64,000 nucleotides of DNA from Flavobacteriales bacterium (GCA_016712535.1 JADJQW010000004.1:248001-312000), one strand, 5' to 3'. Shown: positions 46,000 to 54,492, counted from the first letter of the stretch. Program-made: numbers and translations. The notes: generated by a model not told the origin, from the sequence alone.

Positions 46000-47261
46000 A
46001 GCTTCGCGAGTTTGTTGTCTATCAACGCCGTCAACACCGCCTTCCACTCCTCGTTCTGCACACGCTCCACCACCTCGGTGATGAAGGCATGGGCCATCAG
46101 CTTGCGGGCCTCGGCCTCGCCTACGCCACGTGAACGCAGGTAGAACAGCCCCTTCTCGTCCAGGCGACCGATGGTGCACCCGTGGCTGCACTTCACGTCG
46201 TCGGCGTAGATCTCCAGTTCGGGCTTGGTGTACACCTTGGAATCATCGCCCAGAAGGATGTTGGCGTTGCTCTGGTAGGCACGCGTGCGCTGGGCATCCT
46301 GCTTCACGTACACCTTGCCGTTGAACACGCTGGTGCCCTTGCCGGCCACGATGCCCTTGTAGAGCTCATCGCTGGTGCAGTCCGGCACATCGTGACCGAT
46401 GTAGGTGTGGTTGTCGCAGTGCGTGGTGCCGTTCAGCAGGTACACGCCGTTCAGTTCAGCATGCGCCTCGGGACCTGCCAGCGACACGTTCACGTCATTG
46501 CGGACCAGTGCGCCATCGAGTGTCGTGGTGCTCAGGCTGAAGTGGCCTTTCGATGCGACGCGCACACCCTCGAAACTGATGTTCGCCGGACCGTTCACCT
46601 CGTGCTGCAGCCTGTGGATCGTGAGGCGCGCGCCTTCGCCCACCACACATTCGCGCACGCTGTTGACGAAGGCCTCGGGCGTGTCTAGGGCGATGTGCTC
46701 GATGATCACTTCGGCCTCGGCGCCTCCGTGCAGCATGAACAGATCGCGGGGCTGCACCAGCTGGCGCTCCCCCGTGGTGACATGCAGAACGTGGATCGGC
46801 TTTTCCACCTTCACGCCCTTGGTCACCAGCAGGATCAGGCCGTCGGTGGGCGCGGCGGTGTTCATGGCCGTGAAAAGGCGATCACCCGTGGGTGCCAGCG
46901 TGCCGTAGTGCTCCTTCACGGGGCCGTGCGAGAGGTGGTGCTTCAGGCTGTCGACGACGACGCCTTTTTGAACCTTCATGTCATCGCTGAGGTCGGCGCG
47001 GAAATGCCCGTTCACGAAGATCACACGGGTGACATCGAATGGAAGGCGAGCGGGCAGTGACACGTTCGCATCACCCTTCGACGCGGCGTATGGCTGGTTG
47101 AACAGCTTGGCCACGCGGGTGTACTTCCATGCTTCGGTCTTGCTCGTGGGGATGGGCAAGGCCTGCGCCAGGGCGAGCGCTTCGGCGGCACCCGGCCAGG
47201 TGGAGCCTTCGAGCAGCGGAAGCACGGCGGCCTTAGGGTCTGTGGATGTAGCAGTGATCAT
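45996..47261 (-). CDS. sufD: Fe-S cluster assembly protein SufD
   Basis: A 421-residue SufD-family beta-helix protein. SKTEAWKYTRVAKLFNQPY near the N-terminus, the central beta-helix and the C-terminal VKCSHGCTIGRLDEKGLFYLRSRGV are typical of SufB/SufD; the length, the position after sufC and the lack of an extra N-terminal domain make it SufD. It should pair with SufC and SufB. The ATG at 47261 is preceded by 32 bases made entirely of an 8-base repeat. SufB itself is not in this operon. Confidence 0.92.
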   Translation of the reverse strand: MITATSTDPKAAVLPLLEGSTWPGAAEALALAQALPIPTSKTEAWKYTRVAKLFNQPYAASKGDANVSLPARLPFDVTRVIFVNGHFRADLSDDMKVQKGVVVDSLKHHLSHGPVKEHYGTLAPTGDRLFTAMNTAAPTDGLILLVTKGVKVEKPIHVLHVTTGERQLVQPRDLFMLHGGAEAEVIIEHIALDTPEAFVNSVRECVVGEGARLTIHRLQHEVNGPANISFEGVRVASKGHFSLSTTTLDGALVRNDVNVSLAGPEAHAELNGVYLLNGTTHCDNHTYIGHDVPDCTSDELYKGIVAGKGTSVFNGKVYVKQDAQRTRAYQSNANILLGDDSKVYTKPELEIYADDVKCSHGCTIGRLDEKGLFYLRSRGVGEAEARKLMAHAFITEVVERVQNEEWKAVLTALIDNKLAKL

Positions 47262-47292
47262 CTGATCGTCTGATTCTCTGATCTTCTGATCG
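47261..47292. repeat. Perfectly phased 4 x 8-base tandem repeat between sufC and sufD
   Basis: On the plus strand: TCTGATCG, TCTGATTC, TCTGATCT, TCTGATCG. It fills the whole gap between the sufC stop (47294) and the sufD ATG (47261-47259). Counting the flanks, five GATC sites fall within about 45 bases. Confidence 0.85.
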
Positions 47293-47293
47293 A

Positions 47294-48040
47294 TCACGCG
47301 TGCTCCTTCACCCAATCGTAGCCCTTCGCCTCCAGTTCCAGCGCCAGCTCCTTCGGACCGCTCTTGATGATGCGGCCATCGGCCATCACGTGCACCACGT
47401 CGGGCACGATGTAGTCCAGCAGGCGCTGGTAGTGCGTCACCACGATGAAGGCGTTGTCGGTCGAGCGCAACTTGTTCACGCCGCCGGCCACGATGCGCAG
47501 CGCGTCGATGTCAAGGCCGCTGTCGGTCTCATCGAGGATGCCGAGCTTGGGCTGCAGCATCGCCATCTGAAAGATCTCGTTGCGCTTCTTCTCTCCGCCG
47601 CTGAAGCCCACGTTGAGGTTGCGGTTCATCAGGTCGGCGTCCATCTCAACGAGCTTGGCGCGTTCGCGGACGAGGGCGAGGAAGTCCTTGCCGCCGAGCT
47701 CCTCCAAGCCATTCGCCTTGCGGGTCTCGTTCATGGCCGTGCGCAGGAAGTTCATGTTGCTCACGCCGGGTATCTCCACCGGGTATTGGAAGGCGAGGAA
47801 GATGCCCTTCCAAGCGCGCTCCTCCGGGGCCAGTTCCAACAGGTCCTCGCCGAGGTAGGTCACGGAGCCTTCCGTCACTTCATACTCTTCGCGGCCCGCC
47901 AGCACATTGGCCAGGGTGCTCTTGCCGCTGCCGTTGGGGCCCATGATGGCGTGGACCTCGCCTGCTTTCACATTGAGGTTCAAGCCCTTGAGGATGTCCT
48001 TGCCCTCGATGCGGGCGTGGAGCTGTTCGATTTGCAGCAT
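47294..48040 (-). CDS. sufC: Fe-S cluster assembly ATPase SufC
   Basis: A 248-residue ABC-type ATPase of the SufBCD scaffold. Walker A is GPNGSGKST, the signature is FSGGEKKRNEI and Walker B with the SufC-specific run is LGILDETDSGLDID. Start ATG 48040 (MLQIEQLHARIEGKDILKG). It is the first gene of the operon here, behind a promoter-like box and an AT-rich palindrome; the expected sufB upstream is replaced by an unrelated aldehyde dehydrogenase-like gene. Confidence 0.96.
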   Translation of the reverse strand: MLQIEQLHARIEGKDILKGLNLNVKAGEVHAIMGPNGSGKSTLANVLAGREEYEVTEGSVTYLGEDLLELAPEERAWKGIFLAFQYPVEIPGVSNMNFLRTAMNETRKANGLEELGGKDFLALVRERAKLVEMDADLMNRNLNVGFSGGEKKRNEIFQMAMLQPKLGILDETDSGLDIDALRIVAGGVNKLRSTDNAFIVVTHYQRLLDYIVPDVVHVMADGRIIKSGPKELALELEAKGYDWVKEHA

Positions 48041-48063
48041 GTGATTGGGGCCGGACACGGCTA

Positions 48064-48101
48064 TTTAGAACACTTCTAAAGTCCGGCGGTTCGCAAATGT
48101 A
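48064..48101 (-). promoter_or_regulatory. suf operon promoter box and palindromic operator
   Basis: On the minus strand TACATTTG (48101-48094) exactly matches TAnnTTTG. Thirteen bases after it lies TTTAGAACACTTCTAAA (48064-48080), a perfect 7-bp inverted repeat around CAC. An AT-rich palindrome in a GC-rich leader is a good operator candidate; an Fe-S or iron sensor (Rrf2 or Fur type) would make sense but nothing in the window identifies it. Confidence 0.6.
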
Positions 48102-48215
48102 GGCGGAAGGGCTTGCCTGATCAGGCCTCAATCAGGTGCTCCAGCACGCCTTGTTCCGGCACAGGGCCAACACCGGATCACAGAGCCGGAGTTATCGATG
48201 TGCCCTCTCTCGAGC

Positions 48216-49163
48216 TCAATAGCCCCCACCGCCTCCCTGCCCCCTTTCGATCGGGTGCCAGGTGGTCTTCACTTCCAGTGTGTCGAGGATGGCGTAAGGC
48301 GCATGTCCCGCATCACCAAGCTTCGGGTACACGACGCGCTTCAAGTTGCACGTGGCTTCTGTCTCGAGCATCACGCGTTCTTCCTTCGAAGCATCAGCGA
48401 CCACCACCGCGTTCACATCCATGTGCGCGACAAGCGGCTTCAACAGTTCGCTGCGGAAGCCCGTCATCAGGTTCACCACGCCGCCGGGCAGATCGCTGGT
48501 GGCGAGCACTTCAGTGAAAGTCACGGCCGTCAGTGGGTGCTTCTCGCTGGCTACTGCCACGCAGGTGTTGCCGCCAGCAATGGCAGGCGCGATCAGGCCC
48601 ACGAGCTCCAACAGGCCATTGCTGCCACCCGCCATGATGCCCACCACGCCGGTGGGTTCATGCACGCTGAAGTTGAAGTGGCTGCTGTTGGTGGGGTTCA
48701 CGCTGCTGAAGACCGCCTGGTACTTGTCGCACCAACCAGCATAGTGGATCCATAGATCGATCGCGGCGGCCACCTCGGCCTCCGCCTGCTTTCGCGTGGC
48801 GCCGTGCAGCATCAACTCGTGAACGAACTGCACGCTTCGCCCTTCCAGCATCTCACCGATGCGGTAGAGGATCTGCCCGCGGTTGAACGCGCTGCGACCG
48901 GACCAACCGCCCAAGGCACCACGTGCGGCGATCACCGCATCGCGCACATCCTTGCGGCTGCTGCGGCACACGTTGGCCAAGGGCTTCCCGTCCGTGCCCT
49001 TCGGCTGATAGTAGCGCCCGCTCTCGGTGCGCGGGAACTTGCCTCCGATGAAGATCTTGTACGTCTTCATCACGGGGAGGCGCTCCTCCTTCTTCGCCGA
49101 GCCGTTCTTGCTGTGACCGTTCAGGTCGACATTCACGGTTGGCTTTGACAGGGTCTTGCTCAT
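48216..49163 (-). CDS. Non-catalytic aldehyde dehydrogenase-fold partner protein
   Basis: A 315-residue protein related to the N-terminal NAD-binding part of aldehyde dehydrogenases (YKIFIGGKFPRTESGRYYQP, AARGALGGWSGRSAFNRGQIL, HFNFSVHEPTGVVGIM). It stops after ILDTLEVKTTWHPIE, before any catalytic-Cys domain. This is not a recent truncation: Bacteroidetes commonly encode such a short second ALDH ending in TWHP beside a full-length one, like the inactive half of ALDH16. The full-length partner type is present 12 kb away (61065-62522). A Gly-rich tail (GQGGGGGY) follows. Confidence 0.8.
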   Translation of the reverse strand: MSKTLSKPTVNVDLNGHSKNGSAKKEERLPVMKTYKIFIGGKFPRTESGRYYQPKGTDGKPLANVCRSSRKDVRDAVIAARGALGGWSGRSAFNRGQILYRIGEMLEGRSVQFVHELMLHGATRKQAEAEVAAAIDLWIHYAGWCDKYQAVFSSVNPTNSSHFNFSVHEPTGVVGIMAGGSNGLLELVGLIAPAIAGGNTCVAVASEKHPLTAVTFTEVLATSDLPGGVVNLMTGFRSELLKPLVAHMDVNAVVVADASKEERVMLETEATCNLKRVVYPKLGDAGHAPYAILDTLEVKTTWHPIERGQGGGGGY

Positions 49164-49281
49164 GGGCCTGGTGGCTGTGCGAAGCCAAAGCTACGACCCT
49201 CTTTCGGCCGCGATCCGGTCGGACCAGAACGTCCCCGCCTCCTGCGCTCTGTGCACGACACGGCCAACCTACTTTTCCGCC

Positions 49282-49896
49282 ATGCCCTTTCTCGAAGGAC
49301 TCGGCTTCGGCCTTGCCACCGTGATCCTCATCGGCCCGGTCTTCTTCACCCTGCTGAAGGCCGGCTTGGAGCAGGGCGTGCGCGGCGGCGTGCTGGTCGC
49401 TATGGGCATCATCTGTTCGGATCTGCTGATCGTGCTGATCTGCCTCTCCGGCGTGGCGCGCGTGCTTCAGCAATGGATCGTGGGACCATGGTTGGCGATA
49501 GCCGCAGGTGCGCTGCTTGCCGGCCTGGGCATTCGTTGCCTGATCGCTCCGCAACTCATGCCCAATGCGGACGCGAGTCAGCGCCGGGTGGGCCACCTCG
49601 CGTTGTTCGTCAGCGGCTTCGTGGTCAATTTCCTGAACCCGTTCGTCTTCGCCGTTTGGCTGGGACTGGTGATGCATGCCGCAGGGAGGTTCACAGCTGG
49701 CAATGGGACGTCCTTCTTCCTGGCTGGGGCGCTCGCCGGCATCTTCATCACCGATCTGGCCAAAGCGTTGCTCGCACCGCGCTTGAAACCGGCCCTATCG
49801 CCCGGCACACTGAAACGCGTGAACGCGGTCATCGGCATCGCGCTGCTCGGCTTCGGCCTGCGGGCATTCGTGCATGCCGCGCAGCATTGGGATTGA
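49282..49896 (+). CDS. LysE family amino-acid exporter-like protein
   Basis: A 204-residue membrane protein with about six helices. MPFLEGLGFGLATVILIGPVFFTLLKAGLEQG matches the LysE/RhtB opening, followed by LVAMGIICSDLLIVLICLSG and FVVNFLNPFVFAVWLGL. The family exports amino acids or related small metabolites. ATG 49282 is preferred; the in-frame start 126 bases upstream overlaps the divergent gene. Confidence 0.8.
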   Translation: MPFLEGLGFGLATVILIGPVFFTLLKAGLEQGVRGGVLVAMGIICSDLLIVLICLSGVARVLQQWIVGPWLAIAAGALLAGLGIRCLIAPQLMPNADASQRRVGHLALFVSGFVVNFLNPFVFAVWLGLVMHAAGRFTAGNGTSFFLAGALAGIFITDLAKALLAPRLKPALSPGTLKRVNAVIGIALLGFGLRAFVHAAQHWD

Positions 49897-49946
49897 AGGA
49901 TGGGCGGGCTTGATAGCTTTGGCGGCATACCGGCACCTAACTACGC

Positions 49947-50456
49947 ATGCAGATCAACTGGCTCGTTCAACTCGTTGCGGCCTTGGTGCCGATGCTCATC
50001 GGATTCATCTGGTACAACCCGAAGGTTTTCGGCAATGTCTGGATGAAGGCAGCTGACATGTCCGATGAGAAGGTGAAGGGGGGCAACATGCCGGTGATCT
50101 TCGGCGTGAGCTTCGTGATGGCTTTCCTCTTCGGCCTGGCGTATAAGGTCTTCGCGGACCATGGCACCATGTTCGACGCCTTCTTTCGTCCGGTGATGGA
50201 GCACGGCATGGGCATCGACGCCACTACGGCATTCGGTGCGGAGCTGAAGGGGCACGTGGACGGTTATGTGGCTCGCTACAGCAGCTGGACCCATGGCCTC
50301 GCGCACAGCGTGATCCTCTCCATCATCGTGGTCCTGCCCATCATCGTCACCAATGCGCTGTTCGAGCGCAAGTCGCTGAAGTACATCATGGTGAACTTCG
50401 GCTACTGGGCCGTGACGCTAGCGGTCATGTTCATGGTGGTTGCGCAGTTCAGCTAA
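49947..50456 (+). CDS. DUF1761 family membrane protein
   Basis: A 169-residue protein with four helices. LVPMLIGFIWYNPKVFGNVWMKAADMSDEKVKGGNMPVIFGVSFVM is the DUF1761 signature region. The end (GYWAVTLAVMFMVVAQFS) is the last helix. Function unknown. It follows lysE by 50 bases on the same strand. Confidence 0.8.
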   Translation: MQINWLVQLVAALVPMLIGFIWYNPKVFGNVWMKAADMSDEKVKGGNMPVIFGVSFVMAFLFGLAYKVFADHGTMFDAFFRPVMEHGMGIDATTAFGAELKGHVDGYVARYSSWTHGLAHSVILSIIVVLPIIVTNALFERKSLKYIMVNFGYWAVTLAVMFMVVAQFS

Positions 50457-50527
50457 GCGGAGGGCAGCTTGCGTGGGGGCGGTGCCGGGTGCTCCCGCAC
50501 ACTCGCGCCCTTTCACCGGCTCGGGAG

Positions 50528-51673
50528 TCACACGCCCTTCAGCCGCGTCCACAGTCCGGCGATCGCGGCATTGAACTCCGCCTTATCCAGCACTGGCGGA
50601 GGTACGGCTTCAACCCGCAGGTCATCGCCATCGGGGATCAATCGGTATCGCATGACGAAGGGCGTTTCCGGAGAGGGCGATCCGGTCTGCCCGAACCGGA
50701 TATCGCTCAGCACGAGCGTGCCGTTTTCCGATCGAACCACGTATCGTCCATGGGTGAGGTGAGCGAGCCGTTGCACGTTTCGGTGCTCAGCCCAAGGGCC
50801 TAGCAGTTGCCGGTTCTTCGGGACGCGAATGAAATCGAAGTCGGTATTCTCGTCCAATAACGAGCGGTAACCGATCAGGAAGGCATCACTCGTCTCCACG
50901 GTGGCGGTCCATAGCACGGCGTTGAAGGGTGTGGGCAGGGTGCTGATCGCTGTGTAGGGGACCGCCTGCTGATCCAGCGACCGCGAGACGCCCGTGTGCA
51001 CGATCAGTTTGACGATCAGCGTGAGCGCCATGTAGCTCGAACTGAGCATGAGCCCGAAACCATTGATCCACCGGCGTCGTCGGCTTGTGCGCTGATAGAA
51101 CATGGTTGCTGCTACGCAGATGAGGAAAGGCACCGTGTAGAAGGGGTCCACCACGAAGATGTTGTTGAAGGCGACCTTCACCGGCAGCGGCCAGAGCAGC
51201 TGCGTGCCCCAGTTCGTGTGGCAGTCGAGCAGCGGATGCGTGACCAAGCACCACCAGAACAGCCACGACCATTCCCGGCTTGTGGCTTCGTCGGTTCCGC
51301 GGGAGCGCCAAAGGATGAGCGCGATGATGGCCGCCGCGACCGCTCCTGCGATCAGCTTCGCAGCGGTCGGCAAGCCGCTTAAGAGAAAGACCGCGGCCAC
51401 CAGCGCTGCGAAGAGGGCGAGCAAGGAGCTTCTGTGCCGCTTGAGCCACCAGCCCAACAGCGGCGCCATCACCGCGCTGAACAGGATCGAATGCGTTACG
51501 CCGCGATGCAGTTCGTTCGCTCGCAGGCCATCCACGAACGGTCGGGTGAGCACATCGAGGTCAGGGATCGTGCCTGCGATGGCGCCCCAGAGGATCGCCT
51601 TGTTGCCGACCTTCCTCCCGAGCACCAGTTCGCCCACTGCGGCGCCCAGGACGATCTGCGTCAGGGAGTCCAT
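50528..51673 (-). CDS. YdjM/YbcI-like membrane-bound metal-dependent hydrolase family protein
   Basis: A 381-residue membrane protein of the YdjM family (DUF457). MDSLTQIVLGAAVGELVLGRKVGNKAILWGAIAGTIPDLDV and ELHRGVTHSILFS hold the His and Asp residues of the family, with a second site in THPLLDCHTNWGTQLLWP. The activity is not established. It starts at the base after the stop of the upstream GNAT-like gene, so the two form an operon. Confidence 0.8.
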   Translation of the reverse strand: MDSLTQIVLGAAVGELVLGRKVGNKAILWGAIAGTIPDLDVLTRPFVDGLRANELHRGVTHSILFSAVMAPLLGWWLKRHRSSLLALFAALVAAVFLLSGLPTAAKLIAGAVAAAIIALILWRSRGTDEATSREWSWLFWWCLVTHPLLDCHTNWGTQLLWPLPVKVAFNNIFVVDPFYTVPFLICVAATMFYQRTSRRRRWINGFGLMLSSSYMALTLIVKLIVHTGVSRSLDQQAVPYTAISTLPTPFNAVLWTATVETSDAFLIGYRSLLDENTDFDFIRVPKNRQLLGPWAEHRNVQRLAHLTHGRYVVRSENGTLVLSDIRFGQTGSPSPETPFVMRYRLIPDGDDLRVEAVPPPVLDKAEFNAAIAGLWTRLKGV

Positions 51674-52858
51674 TCAGGCCAAGACCTTCTTGAACGGCGA
51701 TCGCAGCTCGAACGCTCCGGGCTCCACTGAACGGAGGAAGGGACCGATCAGCTTGTTCGCGATGGCGTTTCGATGCTTCACGTAAATGCGCGTGCCATGA
51801 GGCAGAGCGCCCAGGTTGCTCTTGGCCTGCTCGGCGGTGCGGCCGTAGTTGATGCGCTGAATCCTGTTGCGCAAGGCGAAGTCGAGCAGGTCCACGAGCA
51901 TGCGCTGGTAGATCGCGTGCTCCTCGTTGCGCGTGTAGTCGATGCCCACGTACTGCACATCGAGGGTGCCGCCCACGACACAGGCCGAGCTGAAGCCCAC
52001 GAGCTCGTCGTTGAGGAAGAAGCCACGGAACAACAACCGTTCGCCGAGCTGTTCCTTCCATGCCGCATACACCTGCATGTTCAGGCGGCCGAAGGAGAAG
52101 GGCGAACGATCGAGCACATTATTGAAGAGTCGCTGGAGGTCATCGTCGGATGCCAGGATGCCGTGCGCTGGCAAGTCACGGATCCGAAGCGCGGATGAGC
52201 GTGCCATCACCGCATTCAAGCGCGTGCGCGATTTCGAGTTCAAGGCCAGTGCGTAGCCCGATAGGTCCTGCCACTCGGGATCCACCTCGAGCACCATGCT
52301 CACATCCATGGCCATGGCGTGGTAGCCGCGATCGGTGAGGCTCTCGGCGCCTTCGGTGCGCGGTGCGGGCATGTCCTTCAGCAGCAGCGCTGACACCTTC
52401 GGATGGAAGTAGTCGGCGGTGCCGAGCTTCCACAAGGTGTCTTCAACCGCCTTGAAGCGGTATGCCGCATCCACGCCGTGCCGGAACCAGGAACCATGGT
52501 CGCCGCAATGGAACACATTGCCGTTCACCAATGTGCGCAGCCGCATCTCCTTCAGCGTGCGGCTGCCAAGCGCCTTGCCTAAGCGGCCCAACGCTTCGCG
52601 ATAACTGCTGCCATGATCCACCAGGTCGACCAACTGGAAATAGACGATCCCCATCGGCAGGTTCTGCTCGCAATAGTGGATCGCGTAGCGGAATTCCATG
52701 CTGCCGGCCATGGCATCCTCCAAGGCGCACAGGTAATCGTACTGCAGGTAGGGACCTGCCTCCTTGGCCACCATCTCCCAATCCTCGCGGTGGATCAGGT
52801 GGATCGAATCATGCAAGCTGATCCTGATCGCCGGACCTCCGCTGGAACTGCTGCTCAT
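51674..52858 (-). CDS. GNAT/FemAB-like acyltransferase
   Basis: A 394-residue protein of the GNAT-fold N-acyltransferase group (peptidoglycan-synthesis or FemAB-like). Visible segments are YEHAM-like EDAMAGSMEFRYAIHYCE, ILRGFFLNDELVGFSSACVV-type strands near the C-terminus and INYGRTAEQAKSNLGALPHG. The substrate is unknown. Directly adjacent (0 bases) to the YdjM-like gene. Confidence 0.65.
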   Translation of the reverse strand: MSSSSSGGPAIRISLHDSIHLIHREDWEMVAKEAGPYLQYDYLCALEDAMAGSMEFRYAIHYCEQNLPMGIVYFQLVDLVDHGSSYREALGRLGKALGSRTLKEMRLRTLVNGNVFHCGDHGSWFRHGVDAAYRFKAVEDTLWKLGTADYFHPKVSALLLKDMPAPRTEGAESLTDRGYHAMAMDVSMVLEVDPEWQDLSGYALALNSKSRTRLNAVMARSSALRIRDLPAHGILASDDDLQRLFNNVLDRSPFSFGRLNMQVYAAWKEQLGERLLFRGFFLNDELVGFSSACVVGGTLDVQYVGIDYTRNEEHAIYQRMLVDLLDFALRNRIQRINYGRTAEQAKSNLGALPHGTRIYVKHRNAIANKLIGPFLRSVEPGAFELRSPFKKVLA

Positions 52859-52965
52859 ATGCGCGCAAAGGTTGCTCGCGGCGCCTGAACGAAGCTGCCG
52901 TTCATGGATCTGATCCGCACCGCAGGACCGGGGACCGCTTCGGATCCGCGCGCGGCAACCTCCTC

Positions 52966-53127
52966 ATGGATGAAGCGGGGTTCTTGGAAACCGGCGGCCT
53001 CGAGCAGCGGTACTGGCGCGACATCACGGGCCCCAAGGCAATGAAGGCGAAGCGACTGCGGTCACAGTCGTGCCAGGCGGCGCTGGTGGATGAGGACATG
53101 GCGAGGGCAGGAGCGAATAAGAGGTAA
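52966..53127 (+). CDS. Possible small protein or gene remnant
   Basis: A 53-codon open frame (MDEAGFLETGGLEQ ... YWRDITGPKAMKAKRLRS). The frame stays open and protein-like upstream to about 52870 (RRTGDRFGSARGNLL) without a start codon, so it may be the 3' end of a broken gene. It lies divergently from the GNAT-like gene. I do not recognise the family. Confidence 0.3.
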   Translation: MDEAGFLETGGLEQRYWRDITGPKAMKAKRLRSQSCQAALVDEDMARAGANKR

Positions 53128-53270
53128 GCGCATCGCGCTATGCGCTCCATTGCTTGGTGAGTACTTGCGCCCGCCTTCGTCCGTGACGGCTGCTTGCCTG
53201 GTGCCCCGATGGATGGCCCCGTGCCAAGTTGGGTCGGTGAGGCGCATCATCGATGACGCAAGCATGGTCT

Positions 53271-53290
53271 ATAGTTGCAAATACAACTAT
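53271..53290. promoter_or_regulatory. MarR operator overlapping the -33 element
   Basis: ATAGTTGCAAATACAACTAT is a 7-bp inverted repeat with a 6-base spacer. Its TTG (53275-53277) is exactly 19 bases upstream of TATGTTTG (53297-53304), a full Bacteroidetes promoter. Binding here would block RNA polymerase, so autoregulation by the MarR protein is likely. A near copy lies at 53759-53772. Confidence 0.75.
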
Positions 53291-53308
53291 ATGCATTATG
53301 TTTGCCCC

Positions 53309-53743
53309 GTGAGCGAGACGAAGAGCCCCTATTGCAACTGCCTCTACCATGCAGCGAATGCCATGGCGCGCAGCATCTCGCGCATCGCGGACGAGGAGTT
53401 CGCCGAAGCGGACATCTCACCCACCCAGGGATTCATCGTGATGACCGTGGTGAATCGACCGGGCATCCGTGCCGGCGACATCGCCAAGGAGATGCAGCTG
53501 ACCCCCAGCACCATCACGCGGATGCTGGATAAGCTGGAGGACCGGGGCATGGTCTCGCGCTCCAGCGAGGGCAAGTCGATGCTGGTGTATCCCACCCCGG
53601 AGGCCATCGGCGCCGAGCAGCGGATCAAGACCGCCTGGGGCAAGATGTACGCGCGCTATTCCAAGCTGCTCGGCAAGGAGAAGGGCGCGGCGCTGGCGCA
53701 GGAACTCGTGCGCGCAAGCGCTATGCTGGACCAACAGGCCTGA
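53309..53743 (+). CDS. MarR family transcriptional regulator
   Basis: A 144-residue winged-helix regulator. I choose GTG 53309 (SETKSPYCNCLYHAANAM), because ATG 53291 would lie on top of the promoter box. The helix-turn-helix is in PGIRAGDIAKEMQLTPSTITRMLDKLEDRGMVSR, followed by the wing SSEGKSMLVYPTPEA. A CxC near the N-terminus (YCNC) could serve as a redox switch, which would fit the reductase and OsmC genes downstream; that is inference. Two matching palindromes flank the gene. Confidence 0.88.
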   Translation: MSETKSPYCNCLYHAANAMARSISRIADEEFAEADISPTQGFIVMTVVNRPGIRAGDIAKEMQLTPSTITRMLDKLEDRGMVSRSSEGKSMLVYPTPEAIGAEQRIKTAWGKMYARYSKLLGKEKGAALAQELVRASAMLDQQA

Positions 53744-53758
53744 CCTTGGCCTTCAACG

Positions 53759-53772
53759 GTTGTAAATACAAC
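53759..53772. promoter_or_regulatory. Second MarR operator
   Basis: GTTGTAAATACAAC differs by one base from the core of the first operator (GTTGCAAATACAAC, 53274-53287). It lies 17 bases before the reductase ATG. Confidence 0.65.
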
Positions 53773-53789
53773 AAAAACACAACACGGAC

Positions 53790-54437
53790 ATGAGCAAGAA
53801 AGTCGGGATACTCGGTACAGGCATGGTGGGCCAGGTGCTCGCCAGCGGATTCATGAAGCACGGCCATCAGGTGATGATCGCCACGCGCGACGCCGGCAAG
53901 GCGGCGGACTGGCTGGACAAGAACCCCGGCGGCAAGGCGGGCAGCCACAAGGAAGTGGCGAAGTGGGCGGACATCATCGTGCTGGCCACGAAGGGCACAG
54001 CGGCCGTAGCGGCGATCCGCCTGTGCGACAGCGCTGATCTCGCGGGCAAGACGGTGATCGATGCAACGAACCCCATCGCGGATGCGCCTCCGGCCAATGG
54101 TGTGCTGCACTACTTCACCACGCTCGAGGAGAGCCTGATGGAGCAGCTGCAGAAGGCCAGTCCCCAGGCCAACTTCGTGAAGGCCTTCAACAGTGTGGGC
54201 AACGCCTTCATGGTGAACCCGGACTTCGGAGGGGTGAGGCCTACGATGTTCATCTGCGGCAACGATGCCAACGCGAAGAAGGAAGTGACCGCGATCCTCG
54301 ACCAGTTCGGTTGGGAGAGCGAGGACATGGGAGGCGTGGAAGGGGCGCGGGCCATCGAGCCGCTGTGCATCCTCTGGTGCATCCCCGGCTTCGCGCGCAA
54401 CCAGTGGAGCCATGCCTTCAAGCTCCTGAAGAAGTAA
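53790..54437 (+). CDS. NADPH-dependent F420 reductase-like oxidoreductase
   Basis: A 215-residue Rossmann protein. KVGILGTGMVGQVLASGF is the dinucleotide-binding GxGxxG, ATRDA fits an NADPH-type second strand, and VIDATNPIAD and FVKAFNSVGN follow the F420:NADPH reductase-like family. In bacteria without F420 these act as NADPH oxidoreductases of unknown substrate. It follows the MarR gene with an operator between, and precedes an NmrA-type pseudogene and an OsmC gene, suggesting an electrophile or oxidative-stress response. Confidence 0.85.
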   Translation: MSKKVGILGTGMVGQVLASGFMKHGHQVMIATRDAGKAADWLDKNPGGKAGSHKEVAKWADIIVLATKGTAAVAAIRLCDSADLAGKTVIDATNPIADAPPANGVLHYFTTLEESLMEQLQKASPQANFVKAFNSVGNAFMVNPDFGGVRPTMFICGNDANAKKEVTAILDQFGWESEDMGGVEGARAIEPLCILWCIPGFARNQWSHAFKLLKK

Positions 54438-54492
54438 GGGCGGGGATCTTCCCGCACCACAGAACGAACCCGAACAACGGACCCGACGCACC

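Noticed and set aside
48216..49163. Recently truncated aldehyde dehydrogenase pseudogene
   Set aside because: The end point (TTWHP) matches the natural end of the short non-catalytic ALDH partner, and the frame is clean.
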